A DNA stretch of 64,000 nucleotides, taken from Dissulfurirhabdus thermomarina (GTDB lineage: Bacteria; Desulfobacterota; Dissulfuribacteria; Dissulfuribacterales; Dissulfurirhabdaceae). Positions 46,314 to 55,144 of this stretch are shown here, one piece after another. The number at the start of each line of letters is the position of its first letter. The first letter of the stretch is position 1. The translations under genes were made by a program, and so were the position numbers. Location of the stretch: contig NZ_JAATWC010000001.1 in NCBI RefSeq assembly GCF_012979235.1, positions 649,504 to 713,503 on the forward strand, given 5' to 3'. The notes beneath the pieces were generated by a model, which saw nothing but the letters and a program-made list of their open reading frames with translations, did not search any database and was not told where the DNA came from.

Positions 46314-47552
46314 TTACGAGAACATGGACCGCAGGAGGCCCAGGGGTGTGAAGAGGGTCCCGAGGTGGGTGGTCTCCGCCAGGGTCCCCTCGATCTGTCG
46401 CCGCACGTAGCCGCCGCGCCGGGCCCGGCGCACGAAGAAGTCGCAGACCCGGGGCGAGGCGAGCCAGCGCTGTCCCCGCCGGTACCCGTGGTGGAGCCGG
46501 CCCCACCGGGCCTGGATCTCCGAGGCGTAGGCCGGGCCCAGCTCGCTTTCGGGGAGCCGCCCTTCCAGGAAGGCCCGGACCAGGTCGGCGGCGAGGAGCC
46601 CGCTCTCCAGGGCCTTGCCGACACCCTCCCCGATGAGGGGCAGGGTGAGGCCGGCCGCCTCGCCCACGGCCAGGAGGCCCGGCCGCCACGGGCGGCTGCC
46701 GGAGAGGCCGCACCGGAGGGGGGCGGCGCGGAGGGGGGCGAGGACCCGGCCGGACCGGAGGGCCGCGGCGGCCGGCGCGAAGCCGGCGGCGAAGCGGTGC
46801 CAGAGCTCCGCCAGGCCCGCCCGGCCCGGCGGGCGGCCCCGCCGGTAGAAGACCCCCACGCCCAGGTTGACCGTGGCGCCCGGCCCCGGGAAGACCCACC
46901 CGTACCCCGGGCAGAGGGCCCGGTCGAATCGGATGGCCAGCGCGGCTTTGCCGGCCCCGGGTGCGCCTCCGGGTACCTCGAGGCGCAGCCGGGCCCCCGC
47001 CGCCCAGGGCGCGGCCCGTTCCAGGATCCCGAAACACCGCAAGGGCCGGGCGGCGGCGCCGGTGGCCAGGAGGGTCACCCGGGCCCGGAGGGGCAGGACG
47101 GCGCCCCGGGTCGCCGCCCCGGCGACGAGGGCGCCGGTGACCCGGCCGTCTCGTTCCAGCGGGGCGGCCGGGGTGCACGGGGCCAGGACCCCGGCCCCCG
47201 CCGCCCGTGCCTCCGCCCGGAGCAGGGCATCCAGGCGGGCCCTGGGCAGGCTGGCGAAGTTCCCCCGCACCACCGCACGGCCGCCCCCGGGGCCGTGGAT
47301 CTCGAGCCGGTCCAGCCGGCGTGCCTCCCGGAGGACGGGCCCTGAAAGCCCCAGGGCCTCCAGGGCCCGGAGGGCGTCGGCCGTGAGCCCGTCGCCGCAG
47401 ACCTTCTCCGGCGCCCCGGTGGACCGGTCCACCGCGGTCACCCGCCAGCCGGCCCGGGCCAGGGAGACGGCCGCCGCCGCCCCCGCCGGGCCGAGACCCA
47501 CCACCAGAACGTCGGCCGGCCCGGGGATTTCCGCGCGGGGAGGAGGTGGCAT
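46314..47552 (-). CDS. Geranylgeranyl-reductase-family FAD oxidoreductase
   Basis: The 412-residue flavoprotein has an N-terminal FAD motif (VVGLGPAGAAAAVSLARAG). It has the family's KVCGDGLTADAL cysteine-containing loop, a PGYGWVFPG segment and GEAAGLTLPLIGEGVG near the second FAD contact. The family reduces isoprenoid double bonds in lipids or quinone side chains and includes related halogenase-like oxidoreductases. It follows the PAS kinase with a 16-bp gap and a weak ribosome-binding site, so it may be coupled to it. A role in menaquinone or lipid saturation is a reasonable guess. Confidence 0.78.
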   Translation of the reverse strand: MPPPPRAEIPGPADVLVVGLGPAGAAAAVSLARAGWRVTAVDRSTGAPEKVCGDGLTADALRALEALGLSGPVLREARRLDRLEIHGPGGGRAVVRGNFASLPRARLDALLRAEARAAGAGVLAPCTPAAPLERDGRVTGALVAGAATRGAVLPLRARVTLLATGAAARPLRCFGILERAAPWAAGARLRLEVPGGAPGAGKAALAIRFDRALCPGYGWVFPGPGATVNLGVGVFYRRGRPPGRAGLAELWHRFAAGFAPAAAALRSGRVLAPLRAAPLRCGLSGSRPWRPGLLAVGEAAGLTLPLIGEGVGKALESGLLAADLVRAFLEGRLPESELGPAYASEIQARWGRLHHGYRRGQRWLASPRVCDFFVRRARRGGYVRRQIEGTLAETTHLGTLFTPLGLLRSMFS

Positions 47553-47568
47553 GGGGGGCGCCCCGGCC

Positions 47569-48792
47569 TCAGGCCCGGGGCAGGGCGGGCAGGGACCCGG
47601 GGCCGCCGGCCAGGGTGAAGCGGAACGTGGCCCCGCGGCCGGGTTCCGATTCCACCCAGATCCGCCCCCCGTGGAGGTCCACGATCTTCTTGCAGGTGGA
47701 GAGGCCGATCCCGGTCCCGGGATACTTCCGGCGCGGGTGGAGGCGCTGGAAGATGTCGAAGATCCGGTCGAAGTCCTTGGGGGCGATGCCGATCCCGTTG
47801 TCCGCCACCGAGAAGACCCACCGGCCGTCCTCCCGGGCCGCGGAGACGTGGACCCGCGGCGGGGCCTCCCCCCGGAACTTGATGGCGTTACTGATGAGGT
47901 TCTGGAAGAGCTGGAAGAGGAGGCTCGGATCCCCGGTCACCCGCGGCAGGGGGTCGTGGGTCACCCGGGCGCCGCTTTCCCGGATGGATCCGTCCAGGGC
48001 CTCGAGGACCTGCCCGAGCACCCGCTCGCAGTCCACCGGCTCGGGATGGGCCCGGGCGGCGTCCACCCGGGAATAGGCCAAGAGGTCCTGGATGAGGTGC
48101 TGGAGGTGCCGGGCGCCTTGTTCCGCGCGGTCCAGGATCTCGCGCCCCTTGGGGGGGAGGCCGGCGGCGTACTTCCGGGCCAAGAGCTGCAGGAGCCCGA
48201 TGATGGTGATCAGCGGTTCCTGGAGGTCGTGGGAGGCGACCCGGGCGAACTGTTCCAGCTCCCGGTTGCTGCGCTCGAGCTCCGCGGCGAAGCGCCGGAG
48301 GCGCTCCTCCTCGGCCTTCCGGTTCTGGATGTCGCGCACCACGGCGAGGATCCGGTCCTTGCCGCTCATGAGGGCGCGCTTGAGGTTGACCTCCACCCAG
48401 AAGCGGCGTCCCGCGCGGTCCTGGACCAGCCACTCGAAGAGCTGGGGGGCCTCGGCGGCGGCCCGGAGGCGGCCGGGGACGTCCTCGCCGCCGTGCGGGG
48501 GATCCTCGGCGCCCAGGGCCTCGAGCTTCATCTTCTTCAGCCGGGAGGGCGGGTGGCCGAACATCTCGAGGCCCTTTCGGTTGACCTCGAGGATGCGGCC
48601 CGAGTCCATGTCCAGCACCAGGATGGCGTCGTTGACGGATTCGAAGATGGCCTCGTAGCTGGCCCGTTCCCGGTGGAGCTGCTCGGCGGCCACGAGGCAC
48701 TTGTGCTCCAGGGTCTTGAGTTCGTCCACCTTGGCGCGGAGCACCTGAAGCTCCCGGATGAGGACGTCCTTCGTCTTGTCCTGGTCGCGCAC
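47569..48792 (-). CDS. PAS-domain sensor histidine kinase
   Basis: The 407-residue soluble kinase opens with a short coiled coil. A PAS domain follows (about 40-165, with DAILVLDMDSGRILEVN). The HisKA domain has H188 in VASHDLQEP, the phytochrome-like dimerisation type, and the ATPase domain has NLISNAIKF, DNGIGIAPKDF and GTGIGLSTCKKI. There is no receiver domain or membrane segment. The start is a GTG with GGAG about eight bases before it. It is divergent from the EF-hand gene. Its response regulator is not in the window. Confidence 0.85.
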   Translation of the reverse strand: MRDQDKTKDVLIRELQVLRAKVDELKTLEHKCLVAAEQLHRERASYEAIFESVNDAILVLDMDSGRILEVNRKGLEMFGHPPSRLKKMKLEALGAEDPPHGGEDVPGRLRAAAEAPQLFEWLVQDRAGRRFWVEVNLKRALMSGKDRILAVVRDIQNRKAEEERLRRFAAELERSNRELEQFARVASHDLQEPLITIIGLLQLLARKYAAGLPPKGREILDRAEQGARHLQHLIQDLLAYSRVDAARAHPEPVDCERVLGQVLEALDGSIRESGARVTHDPLPRVTGDPSLLFQLFQNLISNAIKFRGEAPPRVHVSAAREDGRWVFSVADNGIGIAPKDFDRIFDIFQRLHPRRKYPGTGIGLSTCKKIVDLHGGRIWVESEPGRGATFRFTLAGGPGSLPALPRA

Positions 48793-48897
48793 GGCACCAT
48801 CTCCTGGGGCCGCCGGTTGTCCGCCCGGGCCCTGTCTGGATTATAAGCCCGGAGCCCGGCGGCACAACCGGAACGCCGCCCGGGCGAATGCAGCGGG

Positions 48898-48926
48898 TTG
48901 CAATGTTTTCTGTGGTCTGATATTAG
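48898..48926 (+). promoter_or_regulatory. Promoter for the EF-hand lipoprotein gene
   Basis: TTGCAA (48898-48903) and TATTAG (48921-48926) are separated by 17 bp. They lie at the edge of an AT-rich island that extends into the first codons of the gene. Confidence 0.5.
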
Positions 48927-48970
48927 CTAAATTTGGGCTATATGGGATAAATAGTGTGGAGGAAATAAAA

Positions 48971-49753
48971 ATGGATCGATATATTTCAAAAAAATACTTT
49001 TTTATAATGATTTCATCCCTTGCCGTTCTCTTCGGGTGCGACCGGTGGCAGGGCGGCCCGGCCCGGCCCGGGCCGGGGCTGGCCGACAAGCTGGCGGCCA
49101 TGGCCGCCCGGAACCCGGCCCTGGCCCCGCCGGGCGGAAAGGGCGCGGGCCCGGCGGAGCTCCGGCGGTCCCTGGCCCGGGTGGCGGGGCGGGTGCTGGT
49201 GTCGGCGGACCTCGACGGGGACGGGGCGGTGGACGCGCGCGAGCTCTTCGAGGCCCGGACCCATGCCACCGGGGCCCTGGTGACCGAGGACATGGACGAG
49301 GACCGGGACGGTGCCGTCTGCCGGGCGGAGTTTCTCGCCGCCAACGAGCGCCGGGTGCAGTCCGTGATGGAGGCCTTCGACACCGACGGCGACGGCCGGG
49401 TAACCCGGGAGGAATTCGTCCGGGTGGCCCTGGAGCGCCTTTCCGGGCTCGACGTGGACGGAGACGGGCGCTTCACCCGCGAGGAGCTTGCGCGGCGCCC
49501 GTCGGGGGCGGTGCCGCGGCGCATGGCTTCGAGCCGCCAGATCGCCGTCATGATCTGCGGGCCGACCTGCGTCTGGCTCATGGGCGACACGTCGTCGGGC
49601 GGCCCGGGGGAGCGTCCCCACGGCTACTGCGAGGATCACCCCGACGCCGGCTGGTGCCCCTCCGCGACCCATCCCGGGTGTTCCAACGACGACGTCTCCA
49701 CGGGCAACTGCGTGTGCATGTGGCCCGGCTACTGCGCCCCCTTCTTCGACTAG
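48971..49753 (+). CDS. EF-hand calcium-binding lipoprotein
   Basis: The 260-residue protein has a signal sequence with a lipobox-like LFGC (C23). It has four 12-residue EF-hand loops beginning at D80, D109, D137 and D161 (for example DTDGDGRVTREE), which should bind Ca2+. The C-terminal 65 residues hold eight cysteines (CGPTC, CEDH, GNCVCM, GYC) and are probably disulfide-bonded. GGAGG precedes the ATG. The first 15 codons are strikingly AT-rich while the rest is GC-rich. Its role in the envelope is unknown. Confidence 0.8.
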   Translation: MDRYISKKYFFIMISSLAVLFGCDRWQGGPARPGPGLADKLAAMAARNPALAPPGGKGAGPAELRRSLARVAGRVLVSADLDGDGAVDARELFEARTHATGALVTEDMDEDRDGAVCRAEFLAANERRVQSVMEAFDTDGDGRVTREEFVRVALERLSGLDVDGDGRFTREELARRPSGAVPRRMASSRQIAVMICGPTCVWLMGDTSSGGPGERPHGYCEDHPDAGWCPSATHPGCSNDDVSTGNCVCMWPGYCAPFFD

Positions 49754-49776
49754 GCCGGGGCGGCCCCGGAAAGGGG

Positions 49777-49804
49777 CGGCCGCGCCGGGAGGCCGGCGCG
49801 GCCG
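49777..49804. terminator. Hairpin between convergent EF-hand and dsrE-like genes
   Basis: 10-nt arms CGGCCGCGCC and GGCGCGGCCG pair perfectly around an 8-nt loop in the spacer between convergent genes. No T-run is present. Confidence 0.5.
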
Positions 49805-49849
49805 CGTCTGTGGGGGGAGGGGTGCGCGGACGGTGTCCGCGGGTCCAGG

Positions 49850-50224
49850 CTAGTAGTTGAAGACGGCCTTGGCCTCCATGGCGAGCACGGTGAGCTCGGC
49901 GGCGGCGATGGTGGCGGCGCCCTCGATGAGCTCCGACTTGTCGATCTTGCGCTCCTTGATGCAGGGGGCGCAGACCCGGAGCTCGCCGCCCAGGGCCTGG
50001 AAGTCGGACATGAGCTTCGGAAGGGGCGGAAAGCCCCCGGAGGGGAGCATGTGCTCCACGTAGCCCTTCAGCGCCAGGTAGGCGCCCTGCCCCTGGAGGA
50101 CCACCACCGCCTTGACGTCCATGGACAGGGCGGCGTTGGCCATGACGAAGGGCATGGCCGCCTTCTCCGGGTCGTCGTCGGCGTGGGTGCAGATGTAGAG
50201 GATCTTCTCTTCCTGTTCCGTCAT
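49850..50224 (-). CDS. DsrE-family sulfur-relay protein
   Basis: The 124-residue protein has the DsrE fold pattern: ILYICTHADDDPEKAAMPFVMANAA with a first strand and helix, AVVVLQGQGAYLAL, a G-rich loop and RVCAPCIKER with C85 and C88, then a C-terminal AKAVFNY. DsrE proteins hold persulfide sulfur and pass it between TusA and oxidoreductases in the cytoplasm. Its ATG overlaps the QmoC-like stop (ATGA), so it is coupled to the membrane complex. It is the last gene of the sulfur operon. Which cysteine carries sulfur is not certain. Confidence 0.82.
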   Translation of the reverse strand: MTEQEEKILYICTHADDDPEKAAMPFVMANAALSMDVKAVVVLQGQGAYLALKGYVEHMLPSGGFPPLPKLMSDFQALGGELRVCAPCIKERKIDKSELIEGAATIAAAELTVLAMEAKAVFNY

Positions 50225-51363
50225 GTGCCTTTGTCTCCCTTCTCTCTCTGTGGTGTCGCCGTTCGGGCGGCGCGTTCCTTGACCTTGACGAGGTAGATCA
50301 CCAGCGGCCGGTAGAGCTGGTGCGTCCACTTGGCGAAGGGGACCTCCACCACCAGCATGGGGACCGCGATCGTGAGGTGGAGGGTGTAGGCGGCGTAGGT
50401 GGTGAGCGGCCAGCCGAGCAGCCGCGCCACGTGCACGGCCAGCCCCGTGGCCGTGGTGAGCCACAGCATCACCAGGAAGGCCCAGTCCGAGGAGTGCGAG
50501 TGGGCGTAGACGGGCTTGCTCCGCCGGATCCGGCCCACCATGGCGTAGGTGGTGCCGTAGAGGATGGCGAAGGTGGCGTAGTAGCCCGCCAGCCGGACCG
50601 GGTGCCACAGGGGCAGGATCTCGTCCCGCTGGAACCACCGGAGGCCCGCCACCACCAGGAGGAAGACCACCGAGTAGCCCGTCATGACCAGGAGGTGGAC
50701 GATCCACTGGGTCCGCTGCTCGGGGGTGCCGCAGCCGGCGAACCGCTTCTGGGTGAAGAAGTGCGCCAGGAATTCCCGGAACTCGGCGAGGTAGGCCGAG
50801 ACTGGCGCCCGGGCCCCGGGCCCCATGACGGCCCGGCGCAGGCGGTTGGCGTTGCCGAGGAGCAGGGCCGAGAGGACGGCCAGCAGGGCGAGGTCGAAGC
50901 GCTCCACCAACGGCCGGGGGGCGAAGGTGTTGAGGGCCACCCGGTCGGTGAGCACCGGGCCGTGGAAGAGGTGGATGCCCAGCCCTACCAGGGCGGCCAC
51001 GGCGGCGAAGGCGAAGACCTCGAAGGCCGTGGAGGTGTAGAAGCGCCGGGAGATCCCCGTCCAGTCGTACCTGGCGGTGAGGTAGCGCCGGAGCCCCATC
51101 ATCACCTCGCCGGGGTCGGCTTGGCGGGGGCAGGTCTGGGAGCACTCCCCGCAGTAGTAGCAGAGCCAGGGTTCCGGCCGCTCCGCCAGCCGGTCGCCCA
51201 GGCCGAGCTGGAGGTAGCGGATCACCTTGCGGGGGAAGGGGACCGACTCGCTGGAGAGGGGGCAGACCGCCGTGCAGTTGCCGCAGTTGAAGCAGGCGGC
51301 GGCGTCCTTGACGCCGAACTTTTCGAGCCCGGCAAGGAAGTCCGGGTTCACGGTGGTGGCCAT
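50221..51363 (-). CDS. QmoC-like HdrC-HdrE fusion (membrane quinone-interacting subunit)
   Basis: The 380-residue protein joins an HdrC-type ferredoxin domain with two [4Fe-4S] motifs (C24/27/30/34 and C68/71/74/78) to a membrane cytochrome b-like half with about six helices and conserved His (IVHLLVMTGYS, HSHSSDWAF, LHLTIAVPM). This is the layout of QmoC, which passes electrons between the quinone pool and HdrA-like flavoproteins. The two HdrA-like proteins encoded upstream are its likely partners. It may be true Qmo or a paralogous sulfur-related complex, since aprBA is not in the window. Confidence 0.85.
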   Translation of the reverse strand: MATTVNPDFLAGLEKFGVKDAAACFNCGNCTAVCPLSSESVPFPRKVIRYLQLGLGDRLAERPEPWLCYYCGECSQTCPRQADPGEVMMGLRRYLTARYDWTGISRRFYTSTAFEVFAFAAVAALVGLGIHLFHGPVLTDRVALNTFAPRPLVERFDLALLAVLSALLLGNANRLRRAVMGPGARAPVSAYLAEFREFLAHFFTQKRFAGCGTPEQRTQWIVHLLVMTGYSVVFLLVVAGLRWFQRDEILPLWHPVRLAGYYATFAILYGTTYAMVGRIRRSKPVYAHSHSSDWAFLVMLWLTTATGLAVHVARLLGWPLTTYAAYTLHLTIAVPMLVVEVPFAKWTHQLYRPLVIYLVKVKERAARTATPQREKGDKGT

Positions 51364-51399
51364 GGCTGTGCTCCGTTTCCGTCCAAGGGGGCCCGGGGC

Positions 51400-51690
51400 C
51401 TAGCCCCGGCGGACCGCCTCGTAGGTGAAGTAGTCGCCGTCCTTGGGCCCTTCCACGATCCGGCCGTATTTCCTGAGGCCCGCCACGTAGCGCAGGACCT
51501 CCCAGGTGGGGAGCTCGGTCCGCCGGGCGATCTCGGGCACGGTCCGCCCGCCCTCCCCGAGGGCGTCGAGGATGGCCTTGACCGCGCGGTTCTGCTCCCG
51601 GGCGGCCGCGCGGGCCCGGTCGATGAAGGCCGCGCGTTCCTCCCTCAGGCGGGCGAGGGCCTCCTTGGTGTCGTTTCTTTCGGTGCTCAT
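51400..51690 (-). CDS. Small winged-helix DNA-binding-like protein
   Basis: The 96-residue protein has a basic, helical N-terminus (TKEALARLREERAAF) and a winged-helix-like C-terminus (GGRTVPEIARRTELPTWEVLRYVAGLRKYGRI). It could be a local transcription regulator, or a wHTH subunit that docks on the iron-sulfur proteins, since it is encoded inside the Hdr/Qmo-like operon. I take the second ATG (51690), 9 bp after GAGG. I do not recognise a named family. Confidence 0.65.
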   Translation of the reverse strand: MSTERNDTKEALARLREERAAFIDRARAAAREQNRAVKAILDALGEGGRTVPEIARRTELPTWEVLRYVAGLRKYGRIVEGPKDGDYFTYEAVRRG

Positions 51691-51899
51691 GGGTGATGAC
51701 CTCGTCACGCGTCAGGCGTCGGCATGGAGGATGGGGGTGCCTTCCATTGCATCGTCCGGGCGCCATCTGAGGGAGCCCCGCCGCTCCGGGATGGTACCAA
51801 CGAGAGGGCGTCTTTCCGTTTCGAATCCATGATGGCCTCGTAAGAGTCCTCCAGGTGGACGGCCCGGCGGGCGGGATTTCCGCGGCGCCCTCGCGGGGC
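51691..51899. repeat. Spacer within the sulfur operon with a short copy (R5) of the dispersed repeat
   Basis: This 209-bp gap interrupts an otherwise tight operon. It contains GATGGCCTCGTAAGAGTCC (51831-51849), related to GATGGCGTCGCAAAAAGTC at 29497. No coding sequence is supported. Confidence 0.5.
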
Positions 51900-53798
51900 T
51901 CAGGCGGCGGCGATGGCGTCCACCATGGCCTCGTACTGTTCCAGGGTCCAGCCGCAGACGTCGATGGCGCGGGAGGGGCAGGCCGCCACGCACACCCCGC
52001 AGCCCGTGCAGAGGGCGGGGTTGACCACGGCCCGTCGCACCGTCCGGCCGTCTGCCTCTTCTACCTCCTCGAGCGTCACGGCCCCCTCCACGGGGCAGGC
52101 CTCGACGCAGGCCCCGCTTCCCGTGCAGCGGGCGGGGTCCACCGCCGCCACGAAGGGGTCGAGTTCCACGTAGCCCCGGTGGAGGAGGGCGGCCGCCTTC
52201 ACCGAGGCCGCCTGGGCCGCGGCGCAGGTCTCCGAGACGTCCATGGGGGCCTGGCAGGTGCCGGCCAGGAGGATCCCCGTGGCGGCCACCTCCACGGGGC
52301 GGAGCTTGGGGTGCACCTCCTGGAGGAAGCGGTCGGCGCCCACGGGCAGCTTCAGCAGCTCCACCAGGCCGCCGATGTCCCCGGGCACCATGCCCACCGC
52401 CAGGACCACGAGGTCCACCTCGGCCTCCACCTCCTCGCCGAAGGTCAGGGTGTCGCGCACCCGCACCCGGAGCGGCGGGTCGCCGCCCGCGGGGGTCACC
52501 TCGGGCGGGGCGTCGGCCTCGTAGCGGAAGAAGACCACGCCGTCCCGGCCGGCCCGCTCGTAGAGGGCCTCCTGGCCTCGGCCGTAGGTCCGGATGTCGC
52601 GGTAGTACTCGAGGACCCGGGTCGCGGGATACCGCTCCCGGATGAGGCAGGCGGCCTGGAGGGCGGCGCTGCAGCAGGTGCGGGAGCAGTGCTCGTTCAG
52701 GTTGCCGTCGGCGTCCGGTTCGTGGATGCCCGGGATCTGGCGGCTCCCCACGCAGTGGATGAGGGCGGCCCGGCGGATTTCGCGCCCGCCCACCCGGAGC
52801 ACCCCGTCCGGCTGCGGGTGCTCGGCCATGAAGCGGATGAGCTCGGGGAGGGTGATGACGCCCGGGTGGCGCCCGTAGCCGAATTCGCCCTCCCGGGGGA
52901 CGTAGGGCCGGAAGCCCGTGGCGAGCACGATGACGCCGGCCTCCACCACGGTCTCGGCCGCCTCGGCCGGCGGCGGGGCGGCCAGCACCCCGGCGAAGGG
53001 GACGAAGGCCCCCGGCTTCGTCCCGGCGGCCGGGAAGCGGTCCCCGTTCCGGCCGGGTTCCGGGGGGCGCCGCGTCACCGTGGCCCGGAAGTTCCCCACG
53101 TAGCCCTCCACCCCCGTGACCTCGGCGCAGGAGTGGACGGTGATGGCGGGGTCTTCCAGGACCTCCCCGGCCAGCCGCTGCACCAGGGCGGCCGCCGATT
53201 CCCCGGTGGGGGCCAGGCGGTCGAGCCGCGCCGCCTGGCCGCCGAGGAAGGGGGACCGCTCCACGAGGTCCACCCGGAGGCCGGAGCGCGCCAGATCCCG
53301 GGCCGCCCGGAGCCCGGCCACGCCGCCGCCGATGACCAGGGCGGCGCGGCGGGCCTCCACCCGGATGGGTTCCAGGGGCGCGAGGCGGCGCGCCTTGGCC
53401 GCCGCGGCGGCGATGAGGACGGCGGCCTTGCGGGTGGCGGGCTCGCCGTGGTGGACCCAGCTCACCTGTTCCCGGATGTTGGCGTGTTCGTAGAGGTAGG
53501 GATTGAGCCCCGCGCGGCGGATGGCGCCCCGGAAGGTGAGCTCGTGGAGGCTCGGGGCGCAGGAGGCCACCACCACGCGGTCGATGCGTCCCTGCCGGAT
53601 ATCCTCCTGGATGAGCGCCTGACCCGGGTCCGAGCACATGAACATGTTGGTCCGCGCCACGGCCACGCCGGGGAGGGCGGCCACCTCCTCGGCCACCCGC
53701 TTGACGTCCACGTGGTCCGAGATGTTGCCCCCGCAGTGGCAGATGTAGACGCCGATCCGTCCTTGGCTTTCCGCTTGCTTTCCGGGCTGTTCGGGCAT
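51900..53798 (-). CDS. HdrA-like iron-sulfur flavoprotein with C-terminal 2[4Fe-4S] domain
   Basis: The 632-residue protein has the full HdrA order. An N-terminal cysteine domain (GVYICHCGGNIS, MCSDPGQ, VASCAPSLHE) is followed by an FAD domain (VIGGGVAGLRAARDLARSG), the CVGSRQ and HCSRTCCSAALQAA cluster segment, and a ferredoxin tail with two [4Fe-4S] motifs (CTGSGACVEACP, CTGCGVCVAACP). It would transfer or split electrons between FAD and clusters. It resembles QmoB without the fused MvhD domain; an MvhD-like protein is encoded separately. I choose the ATG at 53798, after GGGAG. Confidence 0.85.
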   Translation of the reverse strand: MPEQPGKQAESQGRIGVYICHCGGNISDHVDVKRVAEEVAALPGVAVARTNMFMCSDPGQALIQEDIRQGRIDRVVVASCAPSLHELTFRGAIRRAGLNPYLYEHANIREQVSWVHHGEPATRKAAVLIAAAAAKARRLAPLEPIRVEARRAALVIGGGVAGLRAARDLARSGLRVDLVERSPFLGGQAARLDRLAPTGESAAALVQRLAGEVLEDPAITVHSCAEVTGVEGYVGNFRATVTRRPPEPGRNGDRFPAAGTKPGAFVPFAGVLAAPPPAEAAETVVEAGVIVLATGFRPYVPREGEFGYGRHPGVITLPELIRFMAEHPQPDGVLRVGGREIRRAALIHCVGSRQIPGIHEPDADGNLNEHCSRTCCSAALQAACLIRERYPATRVLEYYRDIRTYGRGQEALYERAGRDGVVFFRYEADAPPEVTPAGGDPPLRVRVRDTLTFGEEVEAEVDLVVLAVGMVPGDIGGLVELLKLPVGADRFLQEVHPKLRPVEVAATGILLAGTCQAPMDVSETCAAAQAASVKAAALLHRGYVELDPFVAAVDPARCTGSGACVEACPVEGAVTLEEVEEADGRTVRRAVVNPALCTGCGVCVAACPSRAIDVCGWTLEQYEAMVDAIAAA

Positions 53799-53820
53799 GG
53801 CCACCACTCCCGGGCCGGTC

Positions 53821-55122
53821 TCAGGCGGCCCTCTTGCCGAGGCGCCGGAGGTGGGCGGCCGCCTCGAGGGCCGCCGCCCCGGCCTCGGCGATGCTGTCCA
53901 CGATGTCCTTCGGGCCCGCCGCCGCCCCGGCCATGAAGACGCCCTCCATCTCGGTGCGGGCGGGGGCGAGCTTGGGGGCGGCGGCCTTGAGGAAGGCGTC
54001 CGAGTCGGTGGGGACCGGGCAGACGCCGGCGGGGTTCCAGTCCGGCACCATCCCGAGGGAGAGGACCACCAGGTCGTGCTCCCGGACGACCGAGCCGCCC
54101 TCGCCCTCCATGTCCTCGTAGTGGACCCGGACGTCCTGGCCGTCCGCCTGCTCGAGCCGGGCCACCTTGGCCTTCACGAACTCGATCCCCATGGCCTTGG
54201 CGTTCTGGTAGAACTGCTCGTAGCCCTTCCCGAAGGCCCGGATGTCCATGTAGTAGAGGGTGATGTCGGCCAGGGGCAGGGCGCCCGAAAGGAGCATGGC
54301 CTGCTTGATGGCGTACATGCAGCAGACCCTGGAGCAGTAGGGGACGCCCAGGCTGTGGTCCCTGGAGCCGGCGCACTGGACGTAGGCCACGGCGCCCGGT
54401 TCCTTCCCGTCCGAGGGCCGGAGTACCCGCTGGTAGGGGCCGTGCGGGGCGAGCAGCCGCTCCATCTGGAGCGAGGTGACGACGTTGTGGAGGCGGCCGC
54501 CCCCGTACTCCGCCTTCTGGTCCGCGGGGGTGAGCCGGAACCCGGTGGCCAGCACCGCGGCCCCGGCCCGGAGCACCAGGCGTTCCGGCTGCTGGAAGTA
54601 GTCCACCGCGCCCGTGGGGCAGACCTTGGCGCACGTGCCGCAGAGCATGCAGTGCTCCACGTCCATGAGGGCCACCTGGGGGATGGCGTTGGAGAAGGGG
54701 ATATAGATGGCCTTCCGGAGCGAGAAGCCCCCCTGCTCCTCGTCCGGGACGAAGACGGGGCAGGCGTACTCGCACTTGCGGCACCCGATGCACTTTTCGG
54801 GGTCCACGTAGCGGGGCAGCCGGGTGATCTCCGCGGTGAGGCCCGTCCCCTCGCGCCGGAGGGCGTCCAGGCGGCAGTAGGTGTAGAGGGTGATGTTGGG
54901 GTGATGCGCGGCCGCCGCCATCTTGGGGGTGGTGATGCAGCTGGCGCAGTCCAGGGTGGGGAAGACCTTGGAGAGCCGGATCATCTTGCCGCCGATGGAG
55001 GCGTCCCGCTCCACCACCGCCACCCGGAAGTCCTGGTCGGCGAGGTCGAGGGCCGCCTGGAGGCCGGCGATTCCGCCTCCCACCACCACCGCGTCGTAGG
55101 TCGCCTCCCGCGTCGTCTCCAT
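53821..55122 (-). CDS. HdrA/QmoA-like iron-sulfur flavoprotein
   Basis: The 433-residue protein has an FAD motif (VVVGGGIAGLQAALDLAD), the HdrA-type VFPTLDCASC segment and two [4Fe-4S] motifs (C111/114/117/121, C158/161/164/168). It also has the conserved YVQCAGSRD and YCSRVCCMYAIKQ cysteine motifs and a YYMDIRAFGKGYEQF segment. Length and order match QmoA-type proteins. With the larger HdrA-like and QmoC-like products it probably forms a cytoplasm-facing complex on the membrane. GGGAGG precedes the ATG. It starts 22 bp after the MvhD-like gene. Confidence 0.87.
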   Translation of the reverse strand: METTREATYDAVVVGGGIAGLQAALDLADQDFRVAVVERDASIGGKMIRLSKVFPTLDCASCITTPKMAAAAHHPNITLYTYCRLDALRREGTGLTAEITRLPRYVDPEKCIGCRKCEYACPVFVPDEEQGGFSLRKAIYIPFSNAIPQVALMDVEHCMLCGTCAKVCPTGAVDYFQQPERLVLRAGAAVLATGFRLTPADQKAEYGGGRLHNVVTSLQMERLLAPHGPYQRVLRPSDGKEPGAVAYVQCAGSRDHSLGVPYCSRVCCMYAIKQAMLLSGALPLADITLYYMDIRAFGKGYEQFYQNAKAMGIEFVKAKVARLEQADGQDVRVHYEDMEGEGGSVVREHDLVVLSLGMVPDWNPAGVCPVPTDSDAFLKAAAPKLAPARTEMEGVFMAGAAAGPKDIVDSIAEAGAAALEAAAHLRRLGKRAA

Positions 55123-55144
55123 GGCGTCGCCTCCCGGGCGGGGC

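Noticed and set aside
49850..55122. Calling the cluster canonical qmoABC
   Set aside because: The MvhD domain is separate, TusA/DsrE genes are interleaved and aprBA is absent from the window. The subunits are described as Qmo/Hdr-like.
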